The notes: generated by a model not told the origin, from the sequence alone. 29,362 bases of DNA from Multifurca ochricompacta (GCA_022496185.1 WTXG01000371.1:1-29362); one strand, 5' to 3'. Shown: positions 10,952 through 20,544, numbered from the stretch's first letter. Numbers and translations: made by a program.

Positions 10952-11858
10952 TGTAATGGGTGAAGCTCCGTGTACACTTAGAAACAGGAAGGGCAAAGGA
11001 AATGTGACCTAAGTCGTTGGGCGTACCGCGGAGGCAAACGTCACGCGTCAAGCAATGACCAGGAACTGTGTCACCCACAGTGGTTTATGCAACCACGATG
11101 ACGGCGTTCTGAAACTGGAAGAAGCTGCAGCCCCAAGAGGACAAGATCCAAAGGATCGAGTCACACAGGGAGGCAGTGTACCATTAGCACTATGTATCGA
11201 ACTCGTGTAGACAGTTACTCACCTGCAGCCCCAAGAGGACAAGATGGGGGCTACAGGCTGTTACAGAGGGTCTTATATACATTTCTCAGTGTAACGAAGT
11301 AAGCAGGAAGTGTAAGCAAGAATCAGCAAGTATCAGTCAGCTGTATTGCTGACTGAGCCTTATCTTTGTGATTCGTAAGCTGCTTTACTCTGCTGACTGA
11401 TCATGCTCCACAATGTGATGTCATAGTGACGTCATTGTGGAGTAGATAACTGATATGTAATCTAGCCCTTAGGTCTGGAACACGTCTATCTACTGATACA
11501 TGTGGTTCTGTGCTAAAATTGGCCATGGCCCAACCTGGGCCCTTATCTAGAGCTCCACTTACCTAGAACCTTCTAGGCTGGACTCCTCTTATCTTGATAA
11601 CAGCTCCACTTGGTCTAGAACCGTCCAGACTGTGGGGCCTTGCCTATTGTGGTAAACACAATAGAGAATCGACTTGTTATTGTTGAGTGGCTCTTGTGCT
11701 GACTAAGCAGCATGTGACTATTACATGTGACTCGGTCACATGATCCATGTCACGACTACATTCCCATGATCACGTGTTGAGACTGCTGGGTAATCTTCCC
11801 ACAGTCATGTGATCCTCAAGGGAGAAAATAAAAGGAAAAATAAAGTAGAGCCGTGACA
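10952..11858 (-). repeat. 3' LTR of the Gypsy element
   Basis: In element orientation it begins TGTCACGGC and ends CATTACA. It matches 17725-18625 almost base for base. It contains TGACGTCA (11427-11434), a cluster of CATGTGA/TCACATG sites (about 11710-11815) and a minus-strand TATATAA. Its outer end joins Copia integrase. Confidence 0.93.
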
Positions 11859-11861
11859 TTA

Positions 11862-11871
11862 CCCCCCTCCT
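11862..11871 (-). other. Polypurine tract of the Gypsy element
   Basis: The minus strand reads AGGAGGGGGG, then TAA, immediately before the 3' LTR start TGTCAC. This is the expected site for plus-strand DNA priming. Confidence 0.7.
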
Positions 11872-14375
11872 AGGGCGTAACGTCCTCGTAAGCCGTATAG
11901 AGTTGTGTGGGCTGCCAAGGGGCAGTGGCGAAGTGGATTGCGGCAATCTTTCTAGGAGCTCCTGGGTTCTGTTGATAGAACTTCTGAATGGAGTCCTTTG
12001 CATGGGTTAGATTCCGTTCCGGTTCCCACGTATCTTCGCCTTCTCCATAACCCTTCCATCGGATAAGGAACTTGAGTGTGCGACCAAACATTTTGCTATC
12101 TCTGATATGGTCCACTTCATACTCTTCCTCACCATCTATGGTAATGGGGTCTGGTGGTGTGGGCATCAGCCCGTTAACGTCGTTGCCTTTGTATAGACTG
12201 AGGCGGTCCACATGAAATATGTTGTGGACTTTCAGTGCAGGGGGCAAGTCCAATTTGTAATCCAGGTCGCTAAGTTTCTTCAGTACTTTGAATGGTCCTA
12301 ACTGCTTGGGACCGAGCTTCTGAGACTGCTGGTGGATTTTAATGTTTTTGGACTGTAACCAGACATAATCTCCCTCTTTGGGAAATTGTGCCCTGATTGA
12401 GCGTGATCATGGGTCATACATGTCTTGCTAAGCCTCATAGCTGCCTCTGCGTCGCGTCGGGCGAGACGTAACTGTTGTAGGCGTTGGTCTAAGCTGGGGA
12501 TGCCACTGGCACGTCCCGCGGGGATAGTGAAGTCCGGGGTATACCCATAGAGTAATTCAAATGGGGTATGATCCATTGCTGAGGACTTCCTGTGTTTAGT
12601 ACGAACTCCGCCGTGGGGAGTAGCTCGATCCAGTCATCCTGTCTCTTGCCAATGAAGAGTCGTAAATATTGTTCTATTTCTTGATTTTTACGCTCTGTCA
12701 TGCCATTGGCTTGTGGATGATAGGCTGTGGTGAGACTACTGTTCACCCCTAAATGCTTCAAGGTGGCGTGCATGGTCCTTGCTGCAAACTGGGGACCCCT
12801 GTCACTGACAATGCTTTTGGGGATCCCATGCAGAGGGAATACATGGTCGAAGTATATTTTTCCCACGCCATCTGCTGTAATACCACTTGTAACTGGGAAT
12901 AGATGCACTTGCTTTGTATAGTGATCCACTATTGTTAGGATCGCATCTTTCCCGGAAGAGGAAGGTAGCCCTGTGATCAGATCTACTCCGATCATTTGCC
13001 AGGGTCCTTCTGGAACTTCCAGTGGTTGCAGAGGGGCGACTGGGTGCTTATCCATCCGATATCGCTGACATCGGTCACATCCTTCGACATAGCCGTAATA
13101 TATTGTGCCATTCTGGGCCACCAATAATAGCGTGATACCAACTCGATGGTCCCGTTTTTACCAGGGTGACCGGCTGTAACTGAATCGTGACAATCCCGAA
13201 TAATGTCTTTTCGGAGATCCGGTACGTTGGGTACATAAAGTTTCCCTTTGTAGTAAACTAGGCCATCTTCTTCCTCCCAAAGGTTGACGCCATCTTTTAA
13301 GGCACTGGGAGCTGTCTTGGTAAGGGTTTTTAATCCTTCTATGACTTCTGCTTCCCTGTTTCCTGCCTTCTTTATGCGTTCCGTAAGAGGAGAACTTTGT
13401 GGGCGGTAATGTGCCCGTGCCGCACTAAGAAAGTGTTCCGGCTTGAGGACCTGGACTTGTTTGTTGTCCTCATTATCTAACACCTGGTCTGCCGAAAATC
13501 GGCTTAAGGCGTCTGCTTGCATAAGGTGCCCCTTTTTGTATTGGATCGTGAAATTGAATCTGCTCAGGTAGAGAGCCCATCGTGCTTGACGTCTGGTGAG
13601 GTCTCGCATGGATCTCCACCATTCAATATTCTTGTGATCCGTTACTATTTCGAACTGGAGAAGCCCTTCTAAGAAGTGGCGCCAGTCTTCTAGGGCGCGG
13701 ATTATGCCGAGCATTTCCCTATCATATATTTCATAATTTCTTTCTGCTTCCGACATTGATGTGATCGGAAGGCGATAGGGTGCCAAAGGCCATCAGTGTG
13801 TTTCTGGGATAATATGCCTCCAGTGGCAAATCCCGAGGCGTCTGTTTCGACCCGAGTTGGGAGATCAGGATCGTAGATTGCCAAGATAGGCATTTGAATG
13901 AATCTCCTTTTAAGGCGTCGAAAGCCTCTTGTTGTGGTCTTTCCCACTGCCAGGGTTGATTTTCTTTGTCAGGTCGTGAAGTGGTCTGGCAATAATTGAG
14001 AACCCCTGTATAAAGCGTCTATAAAAATTGGCAAAGCCAATAAAGGCGCGGACTTCTTTCAGGGTTTTCGGTGTTTGCCAGTCTTGACCACCTGGACCTT
14101 CCCAGGGTCCATCCTGACTTGTCCCTCAGATATGATAAGTCCAAGGTACTCCATGTATCTTTATCAAAGTCCATTTCTGGGGTTTCAAGTAGAGGTCGTA
14201 TTCTTCTAATCGCTTTAGGACTTCTCTGACATCTTTTCTATGTTTCTCTATATTTGGTGAGAAGACTAAGATATCGTCCATGTATACAGCGACTTCCCCT
14301 TTGCGATCATGTCGGAGAAGATGGAATTCATAAATCCCTGGAAGGTGGCGGGGCTATTTGTTAATCCAAAATACA
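11870..14375 (-). pseudogene. Gypsy pol C-terminal half: RT end, RNase H, integrase, chromodomain (frame-broken)
   Basis: Domains in order: the end of the reverse transcriptase with active site YMDD (about 14285); RNase H with VETDASGFATGG and IVTDHKNIEWW; integrase with zinc-binding DCHDSVTAGHPGK and CDRCQ and catalytic GVDLITGLP, IVSDRGPQF and HPQANGMTERKNQEI; a GPF motif; and a C-terminal chromodomain (EYEVDHI, FLIRWKGYGEGEDTWEPE) that probably directs insertion to modified histones. The frame is lost about ten times by single bases, nearly always where one base is missing from a short run, for example near 14297, 14162, 13963, 13909, 13095 and 12378. Between the breaks the protein is well conserved, which fits recent mutation or assembly error better than ancient decay. 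Confidence 0.9.
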
Positions 14376-16502
14376 TTACACGTGGTCAAAGAGACCACGG
14401 TTGGTGGAAAACGCCGCCTTATATTCGTCTCCTTCCTTTATTCGGATGTTATGATATCCCCATCGTACATCCATTTTGGTAAAGATTTTTGCACCCTTAA
14501 GTCGATTGACAATGTCGACTGCAAGTGGAAGTGGGTATTTGTTTTTGACAGTAATATCGTTCAAAGGTCTGTAGTCTTGGATGAGACGGATTTTCCCATC
14601 CTTTTTCTTTATGAAGAATACAGGTACCGCCATCGGAGATTTATATGGTACAATATACCCTTTCTGGAGATGCTCTTCCAGAAACTTGTCCAATTCTACT
14701 TGCTCATTTGGTGACATGGGATAGACTTTGGCTTTCCATTGGGTCTTCGACCCAGGCACAATGTCTATGGTATGGTCCCATGGTTGGTGCTGAGGGAGTC
14801 TTTGGGATTCTTCTTCTGAGAAGACCCATGCGAAGTCTCTATATGGTGGAGGTACCAAATCTTTGAAAGATTTTCCTTCCGTACGAGTTAGGTAATCTTT
14901 TGCGTAGGCTTCTTGTGAATAAGTGAAGCCTGCACAACACCATAACTCGTCGGTAGTACAGTCCAAGACTCCGTCTTTTACAAATTGTCGGCATTCTAGT
15001 CTGTTTGCCGATATTTGTTCTACTCCTGCAAACCAGTCGCTATTGGCGGGCGCGTTACCCTTTTTGGAGGTCGAGCTAGCATTAGCAGCCTGGGTAGGCT
15101 GGGTGCTTGCTGCGGCAGCTTGGGGAGCTGCAGGTGCCTGGCTGTCAGAGCCAGCGACTTTTGCTGCTTTGGGCTTTCCAGCCCATTTATGGTAACAACC
15201 TGTGGTTATGTGCCCTTTTCTTCCACAGTGATTGCAGATTTGCTCTTTGTGGTTGCCGTTCGCCCAGGTATGGGCACTGCTTCCACATCCCGTGCACTTT
15301 CCTTTAAAGGCAGCTTTGTAATCAAAAAAGCTCTTCTTTCCAGACCCTGTTTGTTGCTGTTTGGAGGCATCAATCTCCATAGCATTGGGGTCTTTTCGGT
15401 GCTGGGTTGGTTCAGGGAGAACTTCTCCCTTCTTTTCTGCTTCTCTTCGGCGTAATCTTTGGTCGATTAGCTGAGCAGACGTGAAGAGTGTCTGCATATC
15501 TGTGGGTTGGACTGGCATAATAGCCAAGGTGTCTTTGATTTTGCCGGAAAGGCCATCATAGAACCGATCGAAAAGGTCACGGTCCGACCATCCGGTTTGA
15601 GGTGAATGCTCGTCGAAGCGAGCTTTGTATTCTGCCACACTGTGGCGTCCTTGTTGGATTTTCTTCAGCGCTGATCGCGCTGCTTCTCCAATGTCGTGCG
15701 GTATAAACCGCGAAGTAAATGCCTGTTCGAAGTTACCCCAATTCGCTGAAAAGGGAATAACTCCGTTTTTTAATTGCTCCAAATGTGGCAGAGCCCATGT
15801 TCGTGCGTCTCCAGTCATTAAATTCAAGACCACCAAGATCCAATCTGCGTCCCTCTTGGACCAGCTGGTTGTCGTGGGGTCATAGTCGTTCAAGTTCCGC
15901 TTTTGGTTCCATCCCCAATTATGGAATGCAGCCAGGAAGTGCCTGGCGTCAGCCGAATTTCCCTTTCCATCCCAGGAGGCAGGTCGAGCAACGGAAGAAT
16001 CTTTTCCGGAGCCGACTGTCTGGGGAGGGGTTGGCTGTCCAAGCTGCTGGACCACTATTTGGACGTCGGCGGAGAGCTGTGTGATGGCGGCCATCATGGC
16101 ACCCATCATGTTACGTAGCTCTGCCGGTGTCATTGTAAGCGGGGTCTGCGCTGGCGGCGGGGGATTGGTACTGGGTCCACTGGGCCCTGTTGTGGGAGCG
16201 GTGCTAGCCATAGGACTAGTAGGACTATTCTGTCTGGCTGGAGGAGTGTCGCGACGAGTAGGAGTGCTGGAATCGGAAGGAGTGGAATTAGAAGTAGTAA
16301 TATCAGGTACACCAGCTTGACGGAGTAATTCGTCAGATAACTGGGAAGCTAAATTCCTGATAAATTGTTGTTCTTCTAGTTCTGCTTCGATTGCAGGGGA
16401 GATTAAATTTTCTATAGGCGACGGTGCTCGGCTAGGTAATCGAGAGGGCCTAGCGGAGCGAGAGTATGGAGGGTTGGGTGTTCTAGAACTTCTAGAAGCC
16501 AC
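14376..16502 (-). CDS. Gypsy Gag and N-terminal reverse transcriptase in one open frame
   Basis: This is an uninterrupted frame of about 708 codons. The N-terminal part is proline- and serine-rich. The capsid-like domain includes WDGKGNSADARHFLAAF and GDARTWALPHLEQL. A CCHC knuckle, CNHCGRKGHITTGC, follows near residue 430. Reverse transcriptase then begins (PVFFIKKKDGKIRLIQDYRP, KMDVRWGYHNIRI). Between knuckle and reverse transcriptase, about 180 residues contain no DSG/DTG, so retropepsin is not visible. The frame is open from the TGA at 16506. GTG at 16502 is only a nominal start, and the first in-frame ATG is at 16211. It stops at 14376 one base out of the frame that continues reverse transcriptase. 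Confidence 0.9.
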   Translation of the reverse strand: MASRSSRTPNPPYSRSARPSRLPSRAPSPIENLISPAIEAELEEQQFIRNLASQLSDELLRQAGVPDITTSNSTPSDSSTPTRRDTPPARQNSPTSPMASTAPTTGPSGPSTNPPPPAQTPLTMTPAELRNMMGAMMAAITQLSADVQIVVQQLGQPTPPQTVGSGKDSSVARPASWDGKGNSADARHFLAAFHNWGWNQKRNLNDYDPTTTSWSKRDADWILVVLNLMTGDARTWALPHLEQLKNGVIPFSANWGNFEQAFTSRFIPHDIGEAARSALKKIQQGRHSVAEYKARFDEHSPQTGWSDRDLFDRFYDGLSGKIKDTLAIMPVQPTDMQTLFTSAQLIDQRLRRREAEKKGEVLPEPTQHRKDPNAMEIDASKQQQTGSGKKSFFDYKAAFKGKCTGCGSSAHTWANGNHKEQICNHCGRKGHITTGCYHKWAGKPKAAKVAGSDSQAPAAPQAAAASTQPTQAANASSTSKKGNAPANSDWFAGVEQISANRLECRQFVKDGVLDCTTDELWCCAGFTYSQEAYAKDYLTRTEGKSFKDLVPPPYRDFAWVFSEEESQRLPQHQPWDHTIDIVPGSKTQWKAKVYPMSPNEQVELDKFLEEHLQKGYIVPYKSPMAVPVFFIKKKDGKIRLIQDYRPLNDITVKNKYPLPLAVDIVNRLKGAKIFTKMDVRWGYHNIRIKEGDEYKAAFSTNRGLFDHV

Positions 16503-16505
16503 CGT

Positions 16506-17177
16506 TCAGTCGGTCAGATATTCTAATTCTGACCCAATTTCTTCTTCTTCTTCTTCTTCCCACTCAGTGGCGCGTGCGACAAGGTCGGTGACCGTTACTT
16601 CTGTACCGGGGAGATACCAGTTGCCAAAAAGCTCTCGTAGTTCGGCCTCGGCAGACAGGTGGTGGTGTAAACGTTCTGTTATTTCGTCTAACCAGTTGCG
16701 CACCAGTCTGTCGCGGTAAAGATAAATGTCCCGTTCGTCCTCGAAGCTTTCTTCAACAATGTTGTTGGCTTCGCGGAGAGTAGGGGAAGTGGAGAGAGCG
16801 CCTTCTGATCCTTCTATAGTAGAAGAGGCGGGTGTGGCAAAATGTTCTTCTTGGGTATTATCCCAACGGTAATGATATGCGAGATCGAAGGAGACTGTCG
16901 AGGGAAGGTTGTTGAAAGTAAAAGGGAAGTCGGGGTGTTGCGGGAGAATGTTCTCCGCAGTCTCGTTTCCCTGATGCGGCTGCTCCTGAATAGGAAGCGG
17001 CGGCGTTAAAATGTATCTTCCTCTCCTTCGAAGTTGTTGGACACGCTCTCGAGCGCGCCGGATAATACGGTCAACCCACGGATACGCGGCGTTGTGGAAA
17101 AAGGTATGGAAGCTGGTCCGCTGGACCAGAAGCTTCGTAGTTTTGGTGTGTTTCGATGTTACAAGTGCCGCGCAACG
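16506..17177 (-). CDS. Open frame upstream of and in frame with Gag, no ATG
   Basis: There are 223 sense codons between TAG (17180-17178) and TGA (16508-16506). The frame is the same as Gag, which continues two codons later. The predicted chain is charged, with an Arg-rich part (RIIRRARERVQQLRRRGR), a hydrophobic middle (FPFTFNNLPSTVSFDLAYHY) and a very acidic end (EWEEEEEEEIGSELE). It contains no ATG in any frame. The TGA could be a CGA-to-TGA change in a formerly longer Gag, a readthrough codon, or the frame may use a non-AUG start. The TAG at its upstream end is also a possible splice acceptor (CTTAG). I recognise no domain. Real coding status is uncertain. Confidence 0.45.
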   Translation of the reverse strand, partial: RCAALVTSKHTKTTKLLVQRTSFHTFFHNAAYPWVDRIIRRARERVQQLRRRGRYILTPPLPIQEQPHQGNETAENILPQHPDFPFTFNNLPSTVSFDLAYHYRWDNTQEEHFATPASSTIEGSEGALSTSPTLREANNIVEESFEDERDIYLYRDRLVRNWLDEITERLHHHLSAEAELRELFGNWYLPGTEVTVTDLVARATEWEEEEEEEIGSELEYLTD

Positions 17178-17712
17178 CTAAGCACAGGATGAAAGGGTGT
17201 GTCAACCAAAGAGGCGAATACTAATGCACACAAGAGTGCACTAGCCAAGCTCCAGCGGTAATGACAAGCACCAGGAAAAATGGTATGGGAAGTTACAGAG
17301 CCCAAGGCTGTCTGCCGCAGTCTCCTCGACCTATTGGCTGCCTCTCACACAAGGGACACGAGCCCAAGTGCTCTGAAATCGGTTCTGACAGATGTCTCTC
17401 TGAGTTCGTCACCGGTTTCCCGGGCCCCCTCAGCTCTGCCCAGTTTTACACTCCTTGGTAGGAGATCCAGCACAGATGATCCCCAAGCGCGTGTAAACAC
17501 GACAACTCGAGTTTGGAATGACCAAGCAACCAGGATAACCACTACTCGGGTATATCTCTGATCACGCCTCGGCTATGAATTATTGGCTCAACTCAGCTAC
17601 TGTCTGATCAGGCCTCCGACCCCAGGGGTTGTAACTAAGACTTGTGAAACACTACTACTGCTGTAAAAAAGTTTAAAGTGCCGGCCCAAACTGGGAGGAC
17701 ACGTAGGATACA
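17178..17712 (-). other. Gypsy leader between PBS and the upstream open frame
   Basis: No convincing coding sequence is seen in the element's sense orientation. Open frames on the opposite strand look random. It belongs to a longer stretch lacking any sense ATG. Confidence 0.55.
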
Positions 17713-17722
17713 ATCTTGTCCT
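17713..17722 (-). other. Primer-binding site of the Gypsy element, self-complementary type
   Basis: Two bases past the 5' LTR end the minus strand reads AGGACAAGAT. I recognise no tRNA 3' end. The exact complement ATCTTGTCCT occurs in the same LTR at 18013-18004, starting 34 bases after the TATA box begins, which is the expected transcription start. This is the arrangement of Tf1-type self-priming. Confidence 0.65.
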
Positions 17723-17724
17723 AA

Positions 17725-18625
17725 TGTAACGGTGAAGCTCCGTGTACACTTAGAAACAGAAGGGCAAAAATGTGACCTAAGTCATTGGGCGTACCGCGGA
17801 GGCAAACGTCACGCGTCAAGCAATGACCAGGAACTGTGTCACCCACAGTGGTTTATGCAACCACGATGACAGCGTTCTGAAACTGGAAGAAGCTGCAGCC
17901 CCAAGAGGACAAGATCCAAAGGATCGAGTCACACAGGGAGGCAGTGTACCATTAGCACTATGTATCGAACTCGTGTAGACAGTTACTCACCTGCAGCCCC
18001 AAGAGGACAAGATGGGGGCTACAGGCTGTTACAGAGGGTCTTATATACATTTCTCAGTGTAACGAGGTAAGCAGTAGTGTAAGCAAGAATCAGCAAGTAT
18101 CAGTCAGCTGTATTGCTGACTGAGCCTTATCTTTGTGATTCGTAAGCTGCTTTACTCTGCTGACTGATCATGCTCCACAATGTGATGTCATAGTGACGTC
18201 ATTGTGGAGTAGATAACTGATATGTAATCTAGCCCTTAGGTCTGGAACACGTCTATCTACTGATACATGTGGTTCTGTGCTAAAATTGGCCATGGCCCAA
18301 CCTGGGCCCTTATCTAGAGCTCCACTTACCTAGAACCTTCTAGGCTGGACTCCTCTTATCTTGATAACAGCTCCACTTGGTCTAGAACCGTCCAGACTGT
18401 GGGGCCTTGCCTATTGTGGTAAACACAATAGAGAATCGACTTGTTATTGTTGAGTGGCTCTTGTGCTGACTAAGCAGCATGTGACTATTACATGTGACTC
18501 GGTCACATGATCCATGTCACGACTACATTCCCATGATCACGTGTTGAGACTGCTGGGTAATCTTCCCACAGTCATGTGATCCTCAAGGGAGAAAATAAAA
18601 GGAAAAATAAAGTAGAGCTGTGACA
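17725..18625 (-). repeat. 5' LTR of the Gypsy element
   Basis: It reads TGTCACAGC...CGTTACA in element orientation. U3 contains TGACGTCA (18194-18201) inside an imperfect hairpin and a group of CATGTGA/TCACATG sites (about 18478-18580). The TATA box TATATAA is at 18047-18041. A 23-bp segment starting CTGCAGCCCC is present twice about 100 bp apart (from 17893 and 17991), each copy containing the PBS complement. Confidence 0.93.
18041..18047 (-). promoter_or_regulatory. TATA box in the Gypsy 5' LTR
   Basis: TATATAA on the minus strand, followed by GACCCT. The predicted RNA start lies about 30-34 bases downstream, near 18013. A consensus splice donor CAG|GTGAGT occurs at 17991/17990. Confidence 0.65.
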
Positions 18626-18651
18626 GTAGCCATGGGGAGATCTTGAGCTAA

Positions 18652-19256
18652 TGTTACACTCAGAGGGGCGTACGCGGTCGAGTGCGGGCGGCTAGGTCAC
18701 AGAGACAAGGTCGGGACGATCTTGGGTCGATGCGGAAGACAATAAGTCCGACGCAAGGTCTACCAGAGTCACAGGCTCAGTGTACAGGTCACAGAGGACG
18801 AGTACCAAAGGGACGAGTTTGGGTGGTGAGACGCAAGGAAGGAAGTTAAAGGTCCACAAGGCTACTGATTGTCACAGGAGCTCAAGATGGGGAACCATCT
18901 GAGCGAGACTAGCTAGGGTATATATACATGCTGGTACTAGCTTAGTCATCCGTTCTTATCATGCTTATCTAGACGCTTGTGGTTCTGGACGTGTGACTAT
19001 GGAACCTTCCATCAGAACCAGTGCCACCGTCTTCCCACGTCAACTAAGGTTCAGGGTCCTTCTGTACACGAGGCATCAAACCTTACTGTCACGTGATCTG
19101 CTTCTGTACCTCATGCCGTATCCTGTCTTCTGGACTTCGGCGTGGGACATCATGACTAAGCCGGCAATGTCCTTGCGGACCCCGCGCGGCTACTGTCACT
19201 GCTTGTGTGTCCCCCACGTCTTGCCGTCTGTCGGGTACGCTGGGTAGGTCGTAACA
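18652..19256 (-). mobile_element. Gypsy-type solo LTR (decayed)
   Basis: In minus orientation it starts TGTTACGACC and ends GAGTGTAACA, with a TATATATA-type promoter near 18920-18930. No internal domains and no second copy are present. The flanks GCTAA (left) and TCACT (right) do not match, so either the target duplication has decayed or an end is misplaced. It differs in sequence from the adjacent element's LTR. Confidence 0.6.
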
Positions 19257-20109
19257 TCACTCCACACTCCAATCAAAAAGCTGTCTTCCCCGCATCATCT
19301 TCACATTTATCTTTCTCCTTTTCCCTCTCACAATCTCCCTCTCCCTCTTCCTCCATCTCTCTCTTTTGCGGCCAAGTTACTCATGCTCACCATGTCACTT
19401 CCTTCCATGACAGGATCTTTTCTCTTTTTTGAGGGCTAGATGCAGAAAGGTAAATATAAGCTCTTTTTTCCTTCTATCGCTGACAACTTTTTAACTTTGA
19501 ACTTAGTCAAGTTGACCATGTGGGTGTCATGAAGAGAGGTGAGGCTCTACTATTTCATCTTTCCAGCAACATTGTCATACTTGTATGCAGTGTGTTTGGT
19601 GTTCTCTTGCCTGTGAGCAGTTGTTGACTTGTCGCACTTGGTACGCCCTTCCTATTTCATTCTTGAGTTGCTCTCTCTTACTCTCATTACCATTTTCCCA
19701 GGAAGATGGTGTTCTTGAGCCCATCCTGATGTTCTCTTTAGGCTATGGTGTGCTGTTCATTCTCTCTGTGCGTGCCCTTTTGTTGCTAGGCCCTTCCAAT
19801 CCAGCAAAATGTCATTTTCCTGATGTTGTAAGGATTAAGGATAGCTTAGGCTTCTTACGCCTAAAACCCACTTTCTCCCACCACTTCTGGCTGAACCTGT
19901 TTCCTGTCTCTTCCATTAAAATTGCTGGTAATAGAATTTCTGACATTAATTTGACTTTGTTTTTAGAGACTCTGATCTCATACAAATGCGATTGATGCAT
20001 GGCACGAACAATTTACTTTAGGCTTTTAGACGGTGCGTGTTCCGGGCCGCTTGCCCGTTCATTCTTTTACAACTGGTTTTTTTCATCTACCGTGAGAGGC
20101 GAGATGAAC
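19257..20109. other. Intergenic region with pyrimidine-rich tract
   Basis: About 850 bp. A C/T tract (about 19300-19375) is the only marked feature. An open frame at 19585-19995 has low-complexity, Leu/Ser-rich content and no recognisable domain, so I do not call a gene. Confidence 0.45.
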
Positions 20110-20475
20110 GCACGGTTTCACCCTCTTTCTTAATTCTGTTTTATACCACGCGCCTAGGTCTCTCCACAAGTATATAAAGGTTCATACTTTGCTTGGAGTA
20201 GGATCAGCCAGCAAAAGCAGAATCAATCAGTTATTCTCTCTGTCTCACCTTCTCTTGAGTTCTGCACAACTTTTCTCAACAACGACAAACACAAGGTCAA
20301 ACGGAACCAGCAGCAGCGAGCCAGAAAAAAGTCTTGGACGTATTCAACACACCGACACATTCGGTGTATCTAGCATTATCGACACATCAGCACTATGAGC
20401 ATTTCTATTTTTATTCTTGGTCAGCATGGCTACCCACATTGCAGGCGTCGATAACATTATCTATTTTCCAGCTCT
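20110..20475 (+). repeat. Inverted, internally deleted copy of the methyltransferase promoter, leader and one intron
   Basis: 20110-20386 matches the reverse complement of about 22630-22890 (promoter and leader of the minus-strand methyltransferase gene), including TATATAAAGG at 20171-20180. 20397-20475 then matches the reverse complement of 21963-22046, an intron of that gene from its donor to its acceptor. The blocks keep gene order but lack about 580 bp between them and contain no usable coding start. The copy lies about 70 bp beyond the gene's stop and its promoter points into the gene's 3' end. Confidence 0.88.
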
Positions 20476-20544
20476 GACCCACTACTCTTGTGCCAAAAAT
20501 GGCCCAGGTCCGCTATCTCGAAAAATGTAATGACTACAAGTTGT

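Larger units (their letters stand above)
10952..18625 (-). mobile_element. Complete Ty3/Gypsy chromovirus with two LTRs
   Basis: The LTRs are 10952-11858 (3') and 17725-18625 (5'). The internal region has a PBS, a long leader, gag, reverse transcriptase, RNase H, integrase and chromodomain. The LTRs differ by roughly six substitutions and a few 1-4 base indels over ~900 bp, so the insertion is recent. Flanking bases do not match (ATCTG at 10947-10951 against GTAGC at 18626-18630), so no target duplication survives. The left flank is Copia integrase, but Copia sequence does not resume on the right. Confidence 0.92.

Noticed and set aside
16081..16320. Plus-strand Gly/Val-rich open frames over Gag
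   Set aside because: Antisense shadows of the proline- and serine-rich Gag N terminus.
19585..19995. Possible membrane protein of 136 residues
   Set aside because: Leu/Ser-rich translation of T-rich sequence, with no start context, no homology that I recognise and no supporting neighbours.
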